Source: Shinisaurus crocodilurus (taxonomy: Eukaryota > Chordata > Lepidosauria > Squamata > Shinisauridae). From it: DNA of 64,000 nucleotides. This document shows positions 11,216 to 22,261 of the stretch, piece by piece. The notes beneath the pieces were generated by a model, which saw only the letters and a program-made list of their open reading frames with translations, ran no database searches and was not told the DNA's origin. The position numbers and the translations under genes are program-made. The DNA is taken from positions 316,786,776 to 316,850,775 of the forward strand of contig CM037876.1 in the NCBI GenBank assembly GCA_021292165.1, given 5' to 3'. Position 1 is the first letter of the stretch; every line of letters starts with the position of its first letter.

Positions 11216-11394
11216 AGAAACTGGCATAGACCCAAATGGACAGATTTGTCTATCTTTCATCTCAGGTAACCAGAGGCAAACTGTGGGTAGGGCACCCAGT
11301 TCCATAAATGCAGCACATCATGGAATCGAAGACCACATCACTTAATAGTAGAAGGGCAAGCTATGAGATTTCTGCTCAGTTCTCCCATGATCAC

Positions 11395-11880
11395 TTACTT
11401 ATATAGGGATATATGAGAATTCTGTTTCAGTTTGCAAATCACTCAGGAATACCCCATTCACAATCCTGAACATGAATGTGAATGAGAGCTCATTTTCTCC
11501 AAAAAAAATGTTCACAAATTCCTGAACTTGCATCCACGCTTGCAAAATGTATACTTGAAAAATGCACTTTCTCAAATTTCTCAAAATGCACAACTTTCTC
11601 AAAATGCACAACTTTCTCAAAATGTGCAACTTCCTCAAAATGCTCAACTTTCTCAAATTTTTAAATCACCCACACTTTAGTCTATGGGGGGGGGTACACA
11701 AATTTGGGATATTTTTGTACAGCTTTCACATTTGATAGCTATTTGTGCAGTGTTCCCATTCACACAAAACCAGGAGCGATTGCAAATGCGAGTGCAACTG
11801 GAGGAGAGACTAGCACTGACCTGATGTTCGGAGAATCTTGGTGAGCTCAAACATCACTCATTTGCCCAGCTCTGCTTGTG
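11395..11880. repeat. AT-rich dispersed repeat with 18-bp tandem units
   Basis: Same family as 1190-1530, with 'tttctccaaaaaaaatgttc' and 'cacactttagtctatgg'. Its centre holds four tandem 18-bp units at 11581-11652, each close to TCAAAATGCACAACTTTC. It ends near 'gatgttcggagaatcttggt'. A matching end is at 41055-41075 in another copy. Confidence 0.55.
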
Positions 11881-12294
11881 AATGAAGTAACCTTAGTCAC
11901 TGTCTCTCAGCCTCAGCTGTTTCTCTATCACATGGGGCTCAAAACAATGACTTGATCCACAGTGCTGCTGTACGAGTTGTGGGGTAAATGTCCGTAACGT
12001 GCTTGGCATATAAATTACACTCCTCCTTCTCCTTATAACACTGCAGGCATGGCCAAAGATCCTTTAATCTGATATTTTCCAGATCTGGATTCATCTCCCT
12101 CTGGGAACATGATCCTGCCATTAAGCACTGCCAATCATAGCCTGGCTTGTTACAGTGAGTAGGTTTCTTTTCTCCCAAATTACTTTCAAATTCTTACAGA
12201 ATAGATGAGAGAATGATGTGGCTATTTCATTTCCTTGACCTGAGAGGAGTTGATTGCAGTTTTGAATTCTTTGCTGTGAAGATGTGAAGCTGCA

Positions 12295-12355
12295 TAAGGA
12301 CGTAAGATGAGCCATGCTGGATCAAACCAAGCCATGCTGGATCAAACCAAATGCT
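12295..12355 (-). mobile_element. CR1-group LINE 3' end (antisense), with 20-bp duplication
   Basis: 'gcataaggacgtaagatgag' followed by a 20-bp unit GCCATGCTGGATCAAACCAA repeated twice in tandem. It is the antisense of the 3' end at 28700-28767. Confidence 0.55.
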
Positions 12356-12902
12356 GTACTGTTTCAGGCTGTGGTTCTGATAATGCCCTGTGGTGTGACC
12401 TGGGTTGCAGGGATCTGCTATGGAACAGATATTGAGCAGGGAACACAGGATAGGTAAGGTTTCTGAAGTAAGCAGAATAGGAAGAGATCAGCACCAAGGA
12501 AAGCTCCATGCGGCACCAGGGCTGAACGTCAGACAGAGTTGTCTGTATGTTGCTCCAACACAAAGCAGCTCAAGACTGAGCCTTAAGTAGGAAGTTGTTT
12601 GATTTTGGCTAGTTGACTTCACCTCTACACTGACTAAGGCTTTGTCTCTTAAATGGACTATGCCTTACCAGCCTCAAGCTGCAACTATGTGGGAGTGGCT
12701 GTGGCATGCAAGGGTCCTCATGGCTGGAGTTGTCAAGAGTCCAAAGATGGCAAGACAATCTCCTCTAGATGCAGAAGAGCTGACCCCTGGAATCTTTCTG
12801 GGGTCCTGGGGAGGGGGAAGGCTCATGATGCCTTTCTATGACCAAATCCTCTTCCAGAGCTCTTAACTGTGGAGCCTCCTCAGAGGACAAGGGGGTCGGG
12901 AT
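12356..12902. other. Unassigned stretch
   Basis: Short frames on both strands without domains. Nothing recognised. Confidence 0.3.
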
Positions 12903-13018
12903 TTTATTCATTCATTATATTTATACCCCACCTTTTTTCCTGCAAGGAACCCAAGGTGGCTTCCATAATCCTCCTCCTCCTCCCCATTTTATCCTCACAA
13001 CAACCCTGTGAGGTTCTT
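12903..13018 (-). mobile_element. tRNA-derived SINE 3' part (antisense)
   Basis: 'ttataccccaccttttttcc', 'aacccaaggtggcttccata' and 'cctcacaacaaccctgtgag' are the antisense body and tail of the squamate SINE. The head is missing here. Confidence 0.75.
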
Positions 13019-13078
13019 TTTGTTTAACGGAAAGTGCTGGGGCTTGAGCAGGGGACCTCCTATACGTGAGGCATGTGT

Positions 13079-13300
13079 TCTGCCAGTGTGGCATAGTGGC
13101 TAGACTAGGACTGGGGAGACCCAGGTTCAGATCCGAACTCAGCCACAAAGCTTCCCTGAGTGACCTTCTAAAGGTCACTGCCTTTCAGTCTGACCTACCT
13201 CACAGAGCTTCTGTGAGGGTAACATGAAGAAAAACCACCACCGTGAAGGTCTTGGAGGAAAGATCTGAGGTCAAGGTAATGAATGAATAAATAAAAAAAC
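13079..13300 (+). mobile_element. tRNA-derived SINE
   Basis: The head 'agtgtggcatagtggctaga' (A-box region) and 'cccaggttcagatccg' (B-box region) is followed by 'ctgacctacctcacagagct' and an AATGAATGAATAAATAAA tail. It lies in opposite orientation to the fragment just upstream. Confidence 0.75.
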
Positions 13301-13351
13301 CGCCGAGCCTGCCAGTGCAACAACCTGCAAATAGAAATCTAGCACTGCAAG

Positions 13352-13412
13352 GATAATTTATTTTATTTATTTATTATATTTATTAATCGCCCATCTGGCC
13401 GGTCACCCGGAT
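13352..13412 (-). mobile_element. L2-type LINE 3' tip (antisense)
   Basis: A TTTA-rich tail followed by 'aatcgcccatctggccggtc', identical in layout to the left end of the element at 3159. Confidence 0.65.
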
Positions 13413-13689
13413 AACCCCCACCCGCCGCATCTGGAGTGCGACAATTCATTCTACCACTTCAGTCACTTATTACTTCATTCGCACCTACCGTGGAGCCCAA
13501 ATACATGTTACTTACCATGAACTCGTGGAAGGTGAGGTGGGATCATGTGCGCTGCCTCTGCTTGCAACGTGAATAGAGGGCCATTCCAGGCTTGGGCCGA
13601 GTGGCTCTATAGAAACTGAAGTCTGCAAAGGCGCTCGCCTGCCATTCTCAGGTTGGGGCTGGGGTGGCAGTGGGGTGGGTGGGTCTGTC

Positions 13690-13930
13690 TATGTGTCAAG
13701 GTTCCACAGAGTTCCTTTAGCAGCAGCTTTCCGTGTGGCTGCAGCCGGCCGGCACCTCCCTCTTCAGTCACCTTTCGCCATAACAGACGCTGGACAGGCG
13801 GGTCTCCTGGCCGTGCTTGACAAAGCGAGTGAAGACCTTGTTTTTAACTTAGTTTTAATCTGCTTTGTTTTATTGTGTGCGCCGCTCTGAGAAAATTTGT
13901 TACAGGGCAGCATGTAAACATAATCAGCAA
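13690..13930 (+). mobile_element. L2-type LINE relic
   Basis: The last part 'ttttaatctgctttgtttta' followed by GTGTGCGCCGCTCTGAGAAAATT and 'cagcatgtaaac' looks like an L2-type 3' untranslated end. Upstream text around 'gcagcagctttccgtgtggc' may be its coding end. Low similarity makes this tentative. Confidence 0.4.
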
Positions 13931-14040
13931 ACAAACCGTTTGCACTGAAACGGCACGATCGGTGTTCAAAGCCCTCTGCACGCATTACAACTGTAATTCT
14001 TACAAGGATCCTGCAAGTTAGACCAGAAGCATTGTCTCCC

Positions 14041-14523
14041 CCCCCCCCATACCACAGAGTGGGACTTGTCCAAGTCCACCAAGCACACACTCACGGCTGA
14101 GATGAGATTTCAACCAGTAACTGATCAGTATGGTTCATTTTCATGCATCACAATCCTAAGCATGTTGCGTCAGCGATAAGACCCGATATGTTTAGTGGGA
14201 TTACTCCCTCGTAAGTAAATTTAGGGTTTCTATGTTCATCACAACACTAGCATCAGTTCAGCTGAACTTGTTTGGAGTGACCGTGTATATGGTTATTATT
14301 CAGGAGAGGGGAGTCACATTGACCAGGATTGCAGCTCTTTGCGGTGGGAAAGGGGCATGGCAGGTGCTCTCGAATATTTGGAGGGCTCTATGGCCAGATA
14401 CTGTATGACCAAGCAAAAGTTGGTCATATTAATCTTTAGAAGAACAAAACAAGCAAACAAAAACCTTCCACCATGATCCTCGGATGTGATTTCCCCCAGC
14501 CATCACAATTTGATTGACAGATT
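14041..14523. other. Unassigned stretch before the GAGTC element
   Basis: No recognised repeat or gene. The last bases, TGACAGATT, contain the left target copy of the adjoining hAT element. Confidence 0.3.
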
Positions 14524-15306
14524 CAGGGATGTTGAAGAGTCCTTGGTCTCGAGTCACGAGTCGAGTCACGAGTCTTTGGACCCGAGTCTCGAGTCCGAGT
14601 CCGAGTCCTTGGTCCAAAATGGTGACTCACGAGTCACGAGTCACGAGTCACTCCCAAAGCTGACTCCACGAGTCCCTATTAAAATCAATGGGGTTTCCCC
14701 CCAACAAAATAAGGCTACTTCAGATGTGTGGCTTAAATAAATTCTAGGCACAAGTGTGCCTTTTTATCTCAAAACTCTGCTACTGATTTTGACAAGAACA
14801 GACCAGGCAGACAAACCCAAAATAACCAGGCAGGCAGAGGAGGCAGGGAACCCCAAAGCAGGCAGGCAGAGGCCTTTGTCTTGGACAATTCAACTGTTGA
14901 ACAGGTCAAGAAGAGACCAGGCAGGCAGAGGAGGCTGGGAACCCCAAACAGGCAGGCAGAGGCAGCCAAACCCAAAATGTCTGACCCTAACCCAAACCCC
15001 CCACACCAACACATCAATCAAAATAAATCTCAACACATCGTTGGGGCTGCACTCCTGGTAGCTGTCCATAGTGGCAGAGCAGCGGCGCACCTCGCTTCCA
15101 TGCACTCTTCACCGGTGATCGCGCTCCTTCTGGCACAGCCAGAAGACTCGTCAACAGCCCAGGGATGTTGACGAGTCCTTGGTCTCGAGTCCCGAGTCGA
15201 GTCTCGAGTCCCATTAAAAATATTGGGACTCGAGTCCGAGTCGAGTCAGAGGGGGGACTCAGTCCGACTCACGAGTCGAGTCCTCGAGTCCGAGTCCCCA
15301 TCCCTG
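14524..15306 (+). mobile_element. GAGTC-rich hAT-like element, copy A
   Basis: The ends are CAGGGATG and CATCCCTG. The flanks ACAGATT and ACAGATGT look like an 8-bp duplication with one base lost on the left. Inside, a 5' block (about 14540-14660) and a 3' block (about 15172-15295) are built of degenerate ACTCG/GAGTC words. Between them lie two imperfect copies of a segment with 'gaccaggcaggcagaggagg'. A second CAGGGATGTTGACGAGTC at about 15160 repeats the 5' end. There is no transposase frame. A TGACTCA word lies at 14623-14629. Confidence 0.8.
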
Positions 15307-15654
15307 ACAGATGTACAGTACCAGCAAATCAAACACCAGTTCAGCTGAGTCTTTCTCCTTCCCCCTCACTTCAGGTGAGCCCTGTCTTGCTTCCCCCCCC
15401 CCATAAAAAGCCAGGTATACCTTTATTGTTTATTCAATCATTTGTCACCTACAAAACCACACTGGGGGTGAAGGTGAAGGGGTTCCTTGGTGACATCACT
15501 GATGCCAGCCAATCAGTGCTGGACACTGCTGGCTTTTTTTATTGCAGACTACCTGAACTGCTTCTTTTCAGTGCTTCACCCTGGAGAGGAAAGGTATGTG
15601 ATGGCACTTCTACATCAGGTTTATTGTTGCTTCCTCCTCCTTCATCCTGAGACA
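15307..15654. other. Unassigned stretch
   Basis: The right target copy (ACAGATGT) of the preceding element is at its start. Nothing else was recognised. Confidence 0.3.
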
Positions 15655-15990
15655 TCGTAGAGATGGGAGAACTTTCTCTGAACTTCACTTAATAGCTCAG
15701 TTCGTCTCTCTCCCATTTGCATTTGGCACCTGTTTTTCTTTTCCTTTGAACGGGAAAAGTTTGTGTGCAGTTTCAAAAGTGCACACTTCCCCACCCTGCC
15801 ATGACTAAAGCACAGGAAATGGGTTTTTGTAAAAAAATGTATATTTATAAGTACACATTTTTCAAAATACGGTACCTATTTTTGAATTGATGGCAAGTTC
15901 AGGAATTTGTGAACTTTTTCTTTGAGAATATATGCTCCTGTTCACATCTGGGATTGCGAGCGGCTCAAGTTCGAATGATTTGCAAATGGA
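15655..15990. repeat. AT-rich dispersed repeat copy
   Basis: 'gagatgggagaactttctct', 'tgcacacttccccaccctgc' and 'gttcaggaatttgtgaactt' match the shared segments of the AT-rich family seen near 11395 and 47990, in the reverse order expected of an inverted copy. Confidence 0.5.
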
Positions 15991-17224
15991 AACAAAATTT
16001 CCATACTTCCCTAGAGACACATACCCAGAGGAGAATTTGAAGGAAGGAAAGAACAGTCAGCATAGGGAATGTTTCAGATATAGAACATTTTCTGTTCAGG
16101 CACAAGTTGGCATGTTCAAAGCACCTCACTTGGTTTCGTTATTAATCTTGCTGACTCTCAGGTGAATGTATGAACTGACTTGGGGAGGGGGCAGGAAATT
16201 AAGTCAAGGAGATATTTGGATGATCTGTGAAGGATCTCTCTCTCTCACACACACACACACACGCACACACACCACTGCTTAATTGTGCTGCAGTCATCAG
16301 GTCCTGAATGCATGTGTGAACAGCCTTATGATTCTATTCAGGGGGTAGGGAGAGACCCTCACTGTGGAATTAAAATGCAATAACGTGAAGGGCATACTCC
16401 ATTAGGTGAGACACACACAGACCACGACGTGCAAGGCCTTCCTCTTATTGTACAGTCTTAGAATCAAGGAACTAGGAGGGGTTAAGAAACTGAAGTACTC
16501 CAAGCGGCAACTGATGCAACCTGGATTGTTAGAGAATGGATGCAGTAGGCTCTGGGGGATGCTCAGCAAATACTTCTAGACAAGTCGCACAAGCAAGAGC
16601 CTCGACATCCTGCTTATGCATAATACATCCCCCCCCCACACTGCTTTGGCTGTTTGACAGTAATGGAATAGTCCCAGGTTTTGTTGGTGGATAATCACTT
16701 GAAAAGCCACATAATGAACATTTCTGGCCCAACATGCATGCATGGCCAGTCAGCTTAACACCCGGACGGCTTTGCTTTCGCTCCTCCATCCAACCAGCCT
16801 CTAAGGGCTGGGATAATCAATTTGCGACAAAGTTTTGTTCTACCCAACAATCTAATTTATGTTGCCAGACTGAGGATCCCGAGTCATTAATCATATATTT
16901 TTGTACTCTGGGTGGCTTTCGTATTCAACAGCTGAGGGAAGACGAGGACGAGAGGCTGTTTACCCACAACCGACAAGTGCTGATTTCGATTCCATCTCAG
17001 CAAGAAAGGCTGAAGCATCCTGGCCGGATGCATTGTCACTTTTCTTGGAAAAAGAAAGAAAAAGGGAGGAAGGAAGGAAAAGTGGATGACGCTTAGAAAG
17101 AATCAGTCCAACTTATTTTATGCGGAGGCAAAGTGGACAATGATGTCATACCATTCTTATTTGCCATCTGATTAAAAGTGTGAAAAAGAGTTGGAGGAAG
17201 GAAGTTATCTGGAGATATGGACTG
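15991..17224. other. Unassigned stretch
   Basis: A (TC)n(AC)n tract lies at about 16228-16272 and a poly-C run near 16628. A 120-codon plus-strand frame at 16734-17096 has no domain and a low-complexity lysine-rich end. Nothing else was recognised. Confidence 0.3.
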
Positions 17225-17316
17225 AGGTGCCACCAATATGCAGATGACACCCAGCTCTATCTCTCCTTTTCATGAAACCAGGTGAGGCAGTGGGCATTTT
17301 AGCCATGTATATGTAC
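17225..17316 (+). mobile_element. L2-type LINE reverse transcriptase fragment, left part
   Basis: The translation includes HQYADDTQLYLSF, the YADD catalytic motif of an L2-type reverse transcriptase, followed by PGEAVGIL. The element then breaks off and resumes at about 18063, so the intervening 0.75 kb is an insertion. Confidence 0.75.
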
Positions 17317-18062
17317 CTTAAGGGGTGCTCTCTTTGTGCTCGGCGAGCACCTCCGCCGCTCGAGTCTTCTCACGGTGACACCAAGGCTCCCTTTGGATGT
17401 GCCGGGGACCCAGAAGTGACGTGGCAGGTCCTGGTGCTGTGCCAGGAACTGCCGTGACAGGACCAAGGTGCTGCTTTTTTCAGGTAAATATAATAGAAAA
17501 CCACCTTAAAATGGCTGCACGGCCGTTTTAAGGTGGTTTTCTATGGTATTTATGCTAAAACTGCAGTGCCGGGGACCCGGAAGTACCTCTCCCTGGCTCC
17601 TCTCTGGGGAGGTGTAAGTACCTCAGGGGTCGAGCGGGGGCGAGTTTGCCCCCACTTCTTTTTTTTTTTTTTAATTTTATTTAAATTTTTAAACAATACA
17701 AAGAAAATAACACACACATATAACTAATATTGTGCTCCCATCACCATGGGACCAAATAATCCAATAACTCTATAATTGTTCATTATTCCAAAAATACAAC
17801 ATATCTTGACAGGGTAAACTCCCTTTCCCCTTTTTAAACACATATTCCAAAAATAAACCCCAAATATCCTTGAAAATATTTTTCTTTAATTGACCCCTTT
17901 TGCATTTAATATTACAAGTCAACATATCATTCAAAGCCATGTCCCATACTTCTTTATACCAATCAGTAATAGTGAAAACTTGCTGAATTTTCCATTTCCT
18001 TGCTATCATTAGTCTACAAGTTTGCCCCCACTTCTACCCCAATCGAGATTCGCGGACATCCC
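17317..18062. mobile_element. GC-rich fold-back element inserted in L2
   Basis: This block separates two collinear parts of an L2 reverse transcriptase. It is CpG-rich and contains a stem at 17489-17556 (AGAAAACCACCTTAAAA pairing with TTTTAAGGTGGTTTTCT). On the minus strand its right end reads TAGGGATGTCCGCG, like the TAGGGATG ends of other hAT-like repeats here. A precise target duplication was not found. It is itself interrupted by an L1 at 17660-18018. Confidence 0.55.
17660..18018 (-). mobile_element. 5'-truncated L1 with 17-bp target duplication
   Basis: This is an antisense L1 3' end: a poly-T run at the left, then the complement of the L1 3' untranslated region and ORF2 C-terminus. 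The minus-strand frame 17770-18009 reads ARKWKIQQVFTITDWYKEVW and ends near DMLYFWNNEQL, matching the L1 copies at 30285-31398. A perfect 17-bp direct repeat, AGTTTGCCCCCACTTCT, flanks it at 17643-17659 and 18019-18035. The intact duplication and open frame suggest a fairly recent insertion. Confidence 0.85.
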
Positions 18063-18200
18063 TATGAAGGAGAGCCTGGCACAGAAATGGACTGGATGAG
18101 GGCCAATGAACTGAGGCTCAGTCCAGACAAGATGGAGGTGCTGTTAGTAGGTGGTTCATCTGCCCGGCCAGGAGCCATAAAGGCTGAGCAGTCAAGCTCG
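18063..18200 (+). mobile_element. L2-type LINE reverse transcriptase fragment, right part
   Basis: The translation includes WMRANELRLSPDKMEVLLVGG, the segment that normally follows YADD in L2-type reverse transcriptases. It continues the fragment at 17225-17316. Confidence 0.7.
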
Positions 18201-19369
18201 CATCCTTTGACCACATGTTAGCATAGACCCAAGACAGTGTGCCATTCTGGTAGCACATGACCCATGTGCTCACAGGATCCTGTGCAACAATGCAAAGATC
18301 CATGCCTTAGATAGTGCGTGGCTACTTCTTTGTCACCCGAAATGGCCACTTGGGTTTCTGGGCCAGTCAGGCTGGCCCTGGTTTAGTGGGTTTGACAGGT
18401 GGATTTGATGACCCGCATCACAGACTTCCAGCCAACACATCTTGTGAGCTACAGGGAGAATCAGCTTGATCAAAACCCATTTGTGATACATCTGAAAGGA
18501 GAAACGCGAAGGCCAAGAAGGGGCACACGGAAAGGGAGAAATGCAAGGAGGCACTTGTTGCTTCCATGTCTGGATATTTTAATTAGGCCTTGTTATTTTT
18601 CCTATAAAAGCTCTCACTCAATCCTGCAGAAACTTTGGCACCTCCAAAGAGTTACCGGCTGGGATCCAGGGATGCACGCCGAGAACCCTCAGCCCAGCAA
18701 ATGGATACATTTTAATTATCAACTTTATCAGTCAGAGGTTCTGCTCCCCTGGCCTACAGCAACACTGCTATGGTTTTGTTTTGTTTTGTTTTGTTTTTGC
18801 AGGGGAGAAGAAACAGATAGCAAGAAACAGCACACTGGGTATATACTTTGGAGCCAGATTGGTTTGAGTAGTTAAGTAGAGGTGGGTGGAGCTGCAACTG
18901 GGGTGGCATGATTTCTGGCCAGGCCCAAGTAGTTCTGCTCACTAGCATCTAGCACAACCCAGGAGGAGTCCTTTTCATGCTGGAGGCACTTGGCTTAGAT
19001 GGGTGGTGGGGTTTGTGAAGAAGGTATGTGAGGCACGGGGCGGGGGGGGGGGAAACATGGGCTGTCGGTCAGCAACCTGGAGAAAAGTTATATAGTCATT
19101 AAAAAATGGAGAGGCAGGTCTGGCGAGGTATTGCAGGAGGAGGTAGCTGCTGCTGGCAGAAGTGCCTTTTGCTACTGAGTGGCGACAGAGGGCAACGCCT
19201 GGGACCAGCTCCCCTGTGTCCTGAGATGGTTGCATTGCCACCCGCAGACTCTGAGGGCTCGGGCCATGAGGAAACTAGCATGCCACAGACACTCCCACCT
19301 CATCGCAGCCTGAGATTGCTAAGGTAGGCCAGGCCCCTTTAAGAGGGGCCAGTTGCTTGCTGAGCCGAA
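18201..19369. other. Unassigned stretch
   Basis: A (TTTTG)n run lies near 18772-18800 and a G-run near 19040. Frames up to 158 codons (18399-18875) have no recognisable motif. Nothing else was identified. Confidence 0.3.
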
Positions 19370-19808
19370 TTCAAGGTGTTGGTTTTGACCTTTAAACCCC
19401 TATACGGCTCCGGTCCGGTTTATCTCAAGGAGCGTCTCCAGCAACACCAAGTAGGCCGCTCATCAAGATCTGCCACAGACGGCCTTCTCCTTGTCCCTTC
19501 AGCCAGAGCAGCTAGACTGGTGGGGACGAGGAAAAGGGCCTTTTCTGTGGCAGCCCCCATAGGGTGGAACTCTCTCCCTAGTGACCTCCGCTATGCCCCC
19601 TCTCTGCTGAGCTTCCGCCGCTCACTAAAAACATGGTTGTTCAGGCGGGAATATGGGGTGGGCTACGATTTTAAAATTTTATACTGTTTTAAATGTATTT
19701 TATTCTGTATTTTATCGTGTTGTACATCGCCCAGAGTGGCCGGTTTGCCGGCCAGATGGGCGATCCATAAATGCAACAAATAAATAAATAAATAAATAAA
19801 TAAATAAA
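19370..19808 (+). mobile_element. L2-type LINE 3' end
   Basis: A frame at 19376-19783 reads LTFKPLYGSGPVYLKERLQ, then TRKRAFSVAAPIGWNSLPSD and FRRSLKTWLFRREYGVG: the C-terminal region of an L2-group ORF2. Its 3' untranslated region reads 'tgtacatcgcccagagtggc' and ends in (AAAT)n. It is 5'-truncated and is the best-preserved copy of this tail in the window. Confidence 0.85.
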
Positions 19809-20354
19809 AAAGAGATGAAGCCTCAGTCAGCATGGCGGCAGGGCCAAGCTGCCTAAATCCAGCAATACTTGTATTCAGACTTCCGTCCTGCTCTGTTCCT
19901 CGATGGAGCAACATATAGTCAACCGTGCCTAGCTTCCAGCCCCAGCACCACTTGGAGCTTTCCATGTGCTTTCCATCTTGCTTCCTGAAAAGCCGGAGCC
20001 CTGCTCCGGATCTGATCCACCGCAGAACCCTGCAACCCAAGCCACATCACAGAGCACCGTCACAACCCATGGCCCGAAATGGCACAGGAGATCTCGGGGC
20101 TGGATCAGCAACACGGAGACGTGTGGCTGCTGACTGGCCTGTGTTGTACGCCGTATGACGATCCCCAGGTGCCCATTTGGCCCATGAAGGATGCTCCTGA
20201 TCAGTGGGCAGCTGCGCAATCCCTGTCCCCCTCCTGCCTCTGATGCCACCTCTCAGTGCTGGTCAGCAAGGTCATCATGGCCCTCCTCCTCTTTGGTCAC
20301 CATCCAGCTGCTGCTGAGGATGAGCCACTGCACCCTTTCCCTGACATTTAAGAA

Positions 20355-20597
20355 CATGATATGAGTCACTCCTGCTCCAGGTTCCATCCCATGCAAGAAG
20401 TCAGGTTGCCTCTACAAGGGGCTGGCCTGATTACTGTGGCGGCCCCGATGCTCTGGAGCTCTCTTCGGGAAAAAAAAGCTCCATCCGCTTGGCCTCCTGT
20501 CTTTCTGAAGACACCTGAACACCCTCCTTTTTCAGAGGGCCTTTGGCTTTCAGCACTGCTTTTTCTTGCTTGGTTTGTGGAGCTGTTTCTGCTTCGG

Positions 20598-20634
<37 letters not shown>

Positions 20635-20760
20635 CATTGTGTTGATTGTTCTGGTTTATTGGATGTTACATTTATTGTTTTAGTTTGTAAACCACTATAC
20701 ATTTTTATGAAGAGCAGTGTACAATTCTTCTAAGTGAATGAGTGAGTAAAAGCATTGTTT
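20355..20760 (+). mobile_element. L2-type LINE relic with (TG)n
   Basis: 'actgtggcggccccgatgct' followed by 'ctggagctctcttcgg' gives the decayed 'VAAPMLW.SL' C-terminal pattern. After a (TG)n tract (about 20600-20632) the tail 'gtttgtaaaccactatacat' and GAAGAGCAGTGTACAA is L2-like. Frames are broken. Confidence 0.6.
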
Positions 20761-21216
20761 TACTGCTCTACTTTATTGGATTGATTTCATCCGCTCTTTT
20801 GTTTTATGTATGGTTGTGAGTTGTCTTTCTTTTAATGTGATCACTGCCATCCCCTTCTGTTCCCCCAGTGTAGAGCGGTGTGGGTCCTTGTCTAGCCCAA
20901 ATGGCACCATCCATGAACAAGCGGGAGGCATCAGCAATCCTGAGAGAACCCCGAGGTCTGCAGAAGTAATATGTGGGGGGACGACGACACCAAAGTGGGG
21001 ACCGGCCTTGAAACAACTCAGTGAGGATTGAGTATGCTCAAAGAGTGCATGGAATGTTGACTGGCTATTGGGGAGGGGAATAAAGAAGCACTGTGGAGGA
21101 AGGGATAGCTGACTGACTGGAAGAGTGAAGAGAAGCTCTCCACACTGCAAAATTTTGCTGCAGCTCCTGCTTGTTACTTTTATTGTATCCCCCCCCTATT
21201 ATTTTAATAATAATTC

Positions 21217-21395
21217 CCTCACTGTGGGAAGCTGTGTGGATCTAGAATTGGCCTCCACAGTCACTTACGGACCCATCGCTAGAGTCTACACAATTTTCTT
21301 TAGAACTTCCTCCTTGTAAAATTTCCTTTTTGTAAATTTTTTTATCCTGGAAGACAATCTTACTGGGTCACGAGTGATCGCCTGATAACGATGAT
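21217..21395 (+). mobile_element. LINE 3' fragment with C2H2-like tail, copy 2
   Basis: It starts within the C2H2-like codons ('cactgtgggaagctgtgtgg'), passes the stop and 3' untranslated region ('cttactgggtcacgagtgat') and ends near 'gatcgcctgataacgatgat'. The same sequence as 4283-4434 with an extra TTTGTAAA-type duplication near 21320-21335. Confidence 0.75.
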
Positions 21396-21929
21396 TATTT
21401 TAAGCCACCTTGGGCACTAATGTAGAAAGGTGGGATATATATTAAAGAAATCAATGAAGAAATAATGCATGATCTCTGTGCCCTGTCTCCCAAATTAAAG
21501 GCAAAGCCTCTTCTCTGGGATGTCCCTCTGGCAACTGTAGGTGGAGAAGGCATTTAGTAACCCAGAGGTACCCCCATTGTGCCTCATACATCAACCAACG
21601 CTGTTCTTACAAAATGGACAAGGCAATATTCCTCTGTACGATTTGTCATTCTGGCCTGTCGATCAGCTTCCCAGCAGTGGCTAATTCTGACCTGACTCTC
21701 CCTTGCATGTGGTTGGTGTAATGATAGAAACCTTTAAATATTGGAACTCACTGAGAATTCCAAGCAGGAATCCCCAACTGACAGTTTTGGTTGGAAAGTT
21801 AAGAGAGAGACATGTAAACAACAACCTGTGAGCATATATTCATATATTCATGCTCAACCTATAAATAAAACCATTGATGGTGAACTGCATGTCTTCATAA
21901 GAGGAATGAGAAAGCCTGTGGCTCATGCT
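21396..21929. other. Decayed tail and unassigned DNA
   Basis: At 21400-21460 'aagccaccttgggcactaat' and 'aaggtgggatatatattaaa' look like a LINE or SINE tail. Beyond it nothing was recognised. Confidence 0.35.
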
Positions 21930-22085
21930 GGCTCAGCTTGTCTTGAGTGTGGAAAGCTAAGCAGGGTCAGGCCTGGTTATTACTTGGATGGGAGACCCCT
22001 CCTCTAGTTTCCTGCATTGAGCAGGGAGTTGTACTCGATGGCCTTGTAGGCCCCTTCCAACTCTATGATCTATGAATGCTTGGAC
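21930..22085 (+). mobile_element. 5S rRNA/CR1 chimeric SINE, copy 1
   Basis: The head matches the internal-promoter half of vertebrate 5S rRNA: GGAAAGCTAAGCAGGGTCAG, GCCTGGTTATTACTTGGATG and GGAGACC in the same order and spacing. It is fused to a CR1 3' end, 'gagcagggagttgtactcga', 'ggccttgtaggccccttcca' and CTATGATCTATGAATG. The CR1 end is the sequence through which CR1 reverse transcriptase would prime. A second copy with the same fusion point is antisense at 48425-48588. This is not a functional 5S gene: the last third is absent. Confidence 0.8.
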
Positions 22086-22117
22086 AATAACATAACAGTT
22101 GACTCATTCAAAAGCAG

Positions 22118-22222
22118 GATGGAGGAAGCTGCCTTATATACTGAGTGCGTTCTTTGTTTTCTTTGTTCCACGTAGCACATCATGGCTCTAACCAACTGAC
22201 AGCAGCTCTTCAATATTTCAGA
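22118..22222 (-). mobile_element. SINE 3' fragment (antisense)
   Basis: 'ggaggaagctgccttatata' and 'ctgacagcagctcttcaata' match the antisense tail and body of the tRNA SINE at 42735-42935. Confidence 0.5.
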
Positions 22223-22261
22223 CTAGGGATAGGGGAGAAATTAGTTTGGTTACCTTATTTT

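Noticed and set aside
14540..14660. CRISPR-like or satellite array in the GAGTC blocks
   Set aside because: The words are short and degenerate with no regular spacer, and the blocks lie inside bounded transposons in vertebrate DNA.
21940..22015. Functional 5S rRNA gene
   Set aside because: Only the promoter half is present, it is fused to a CR1 tail, and a second copy has the same fusion; this is a SINE.
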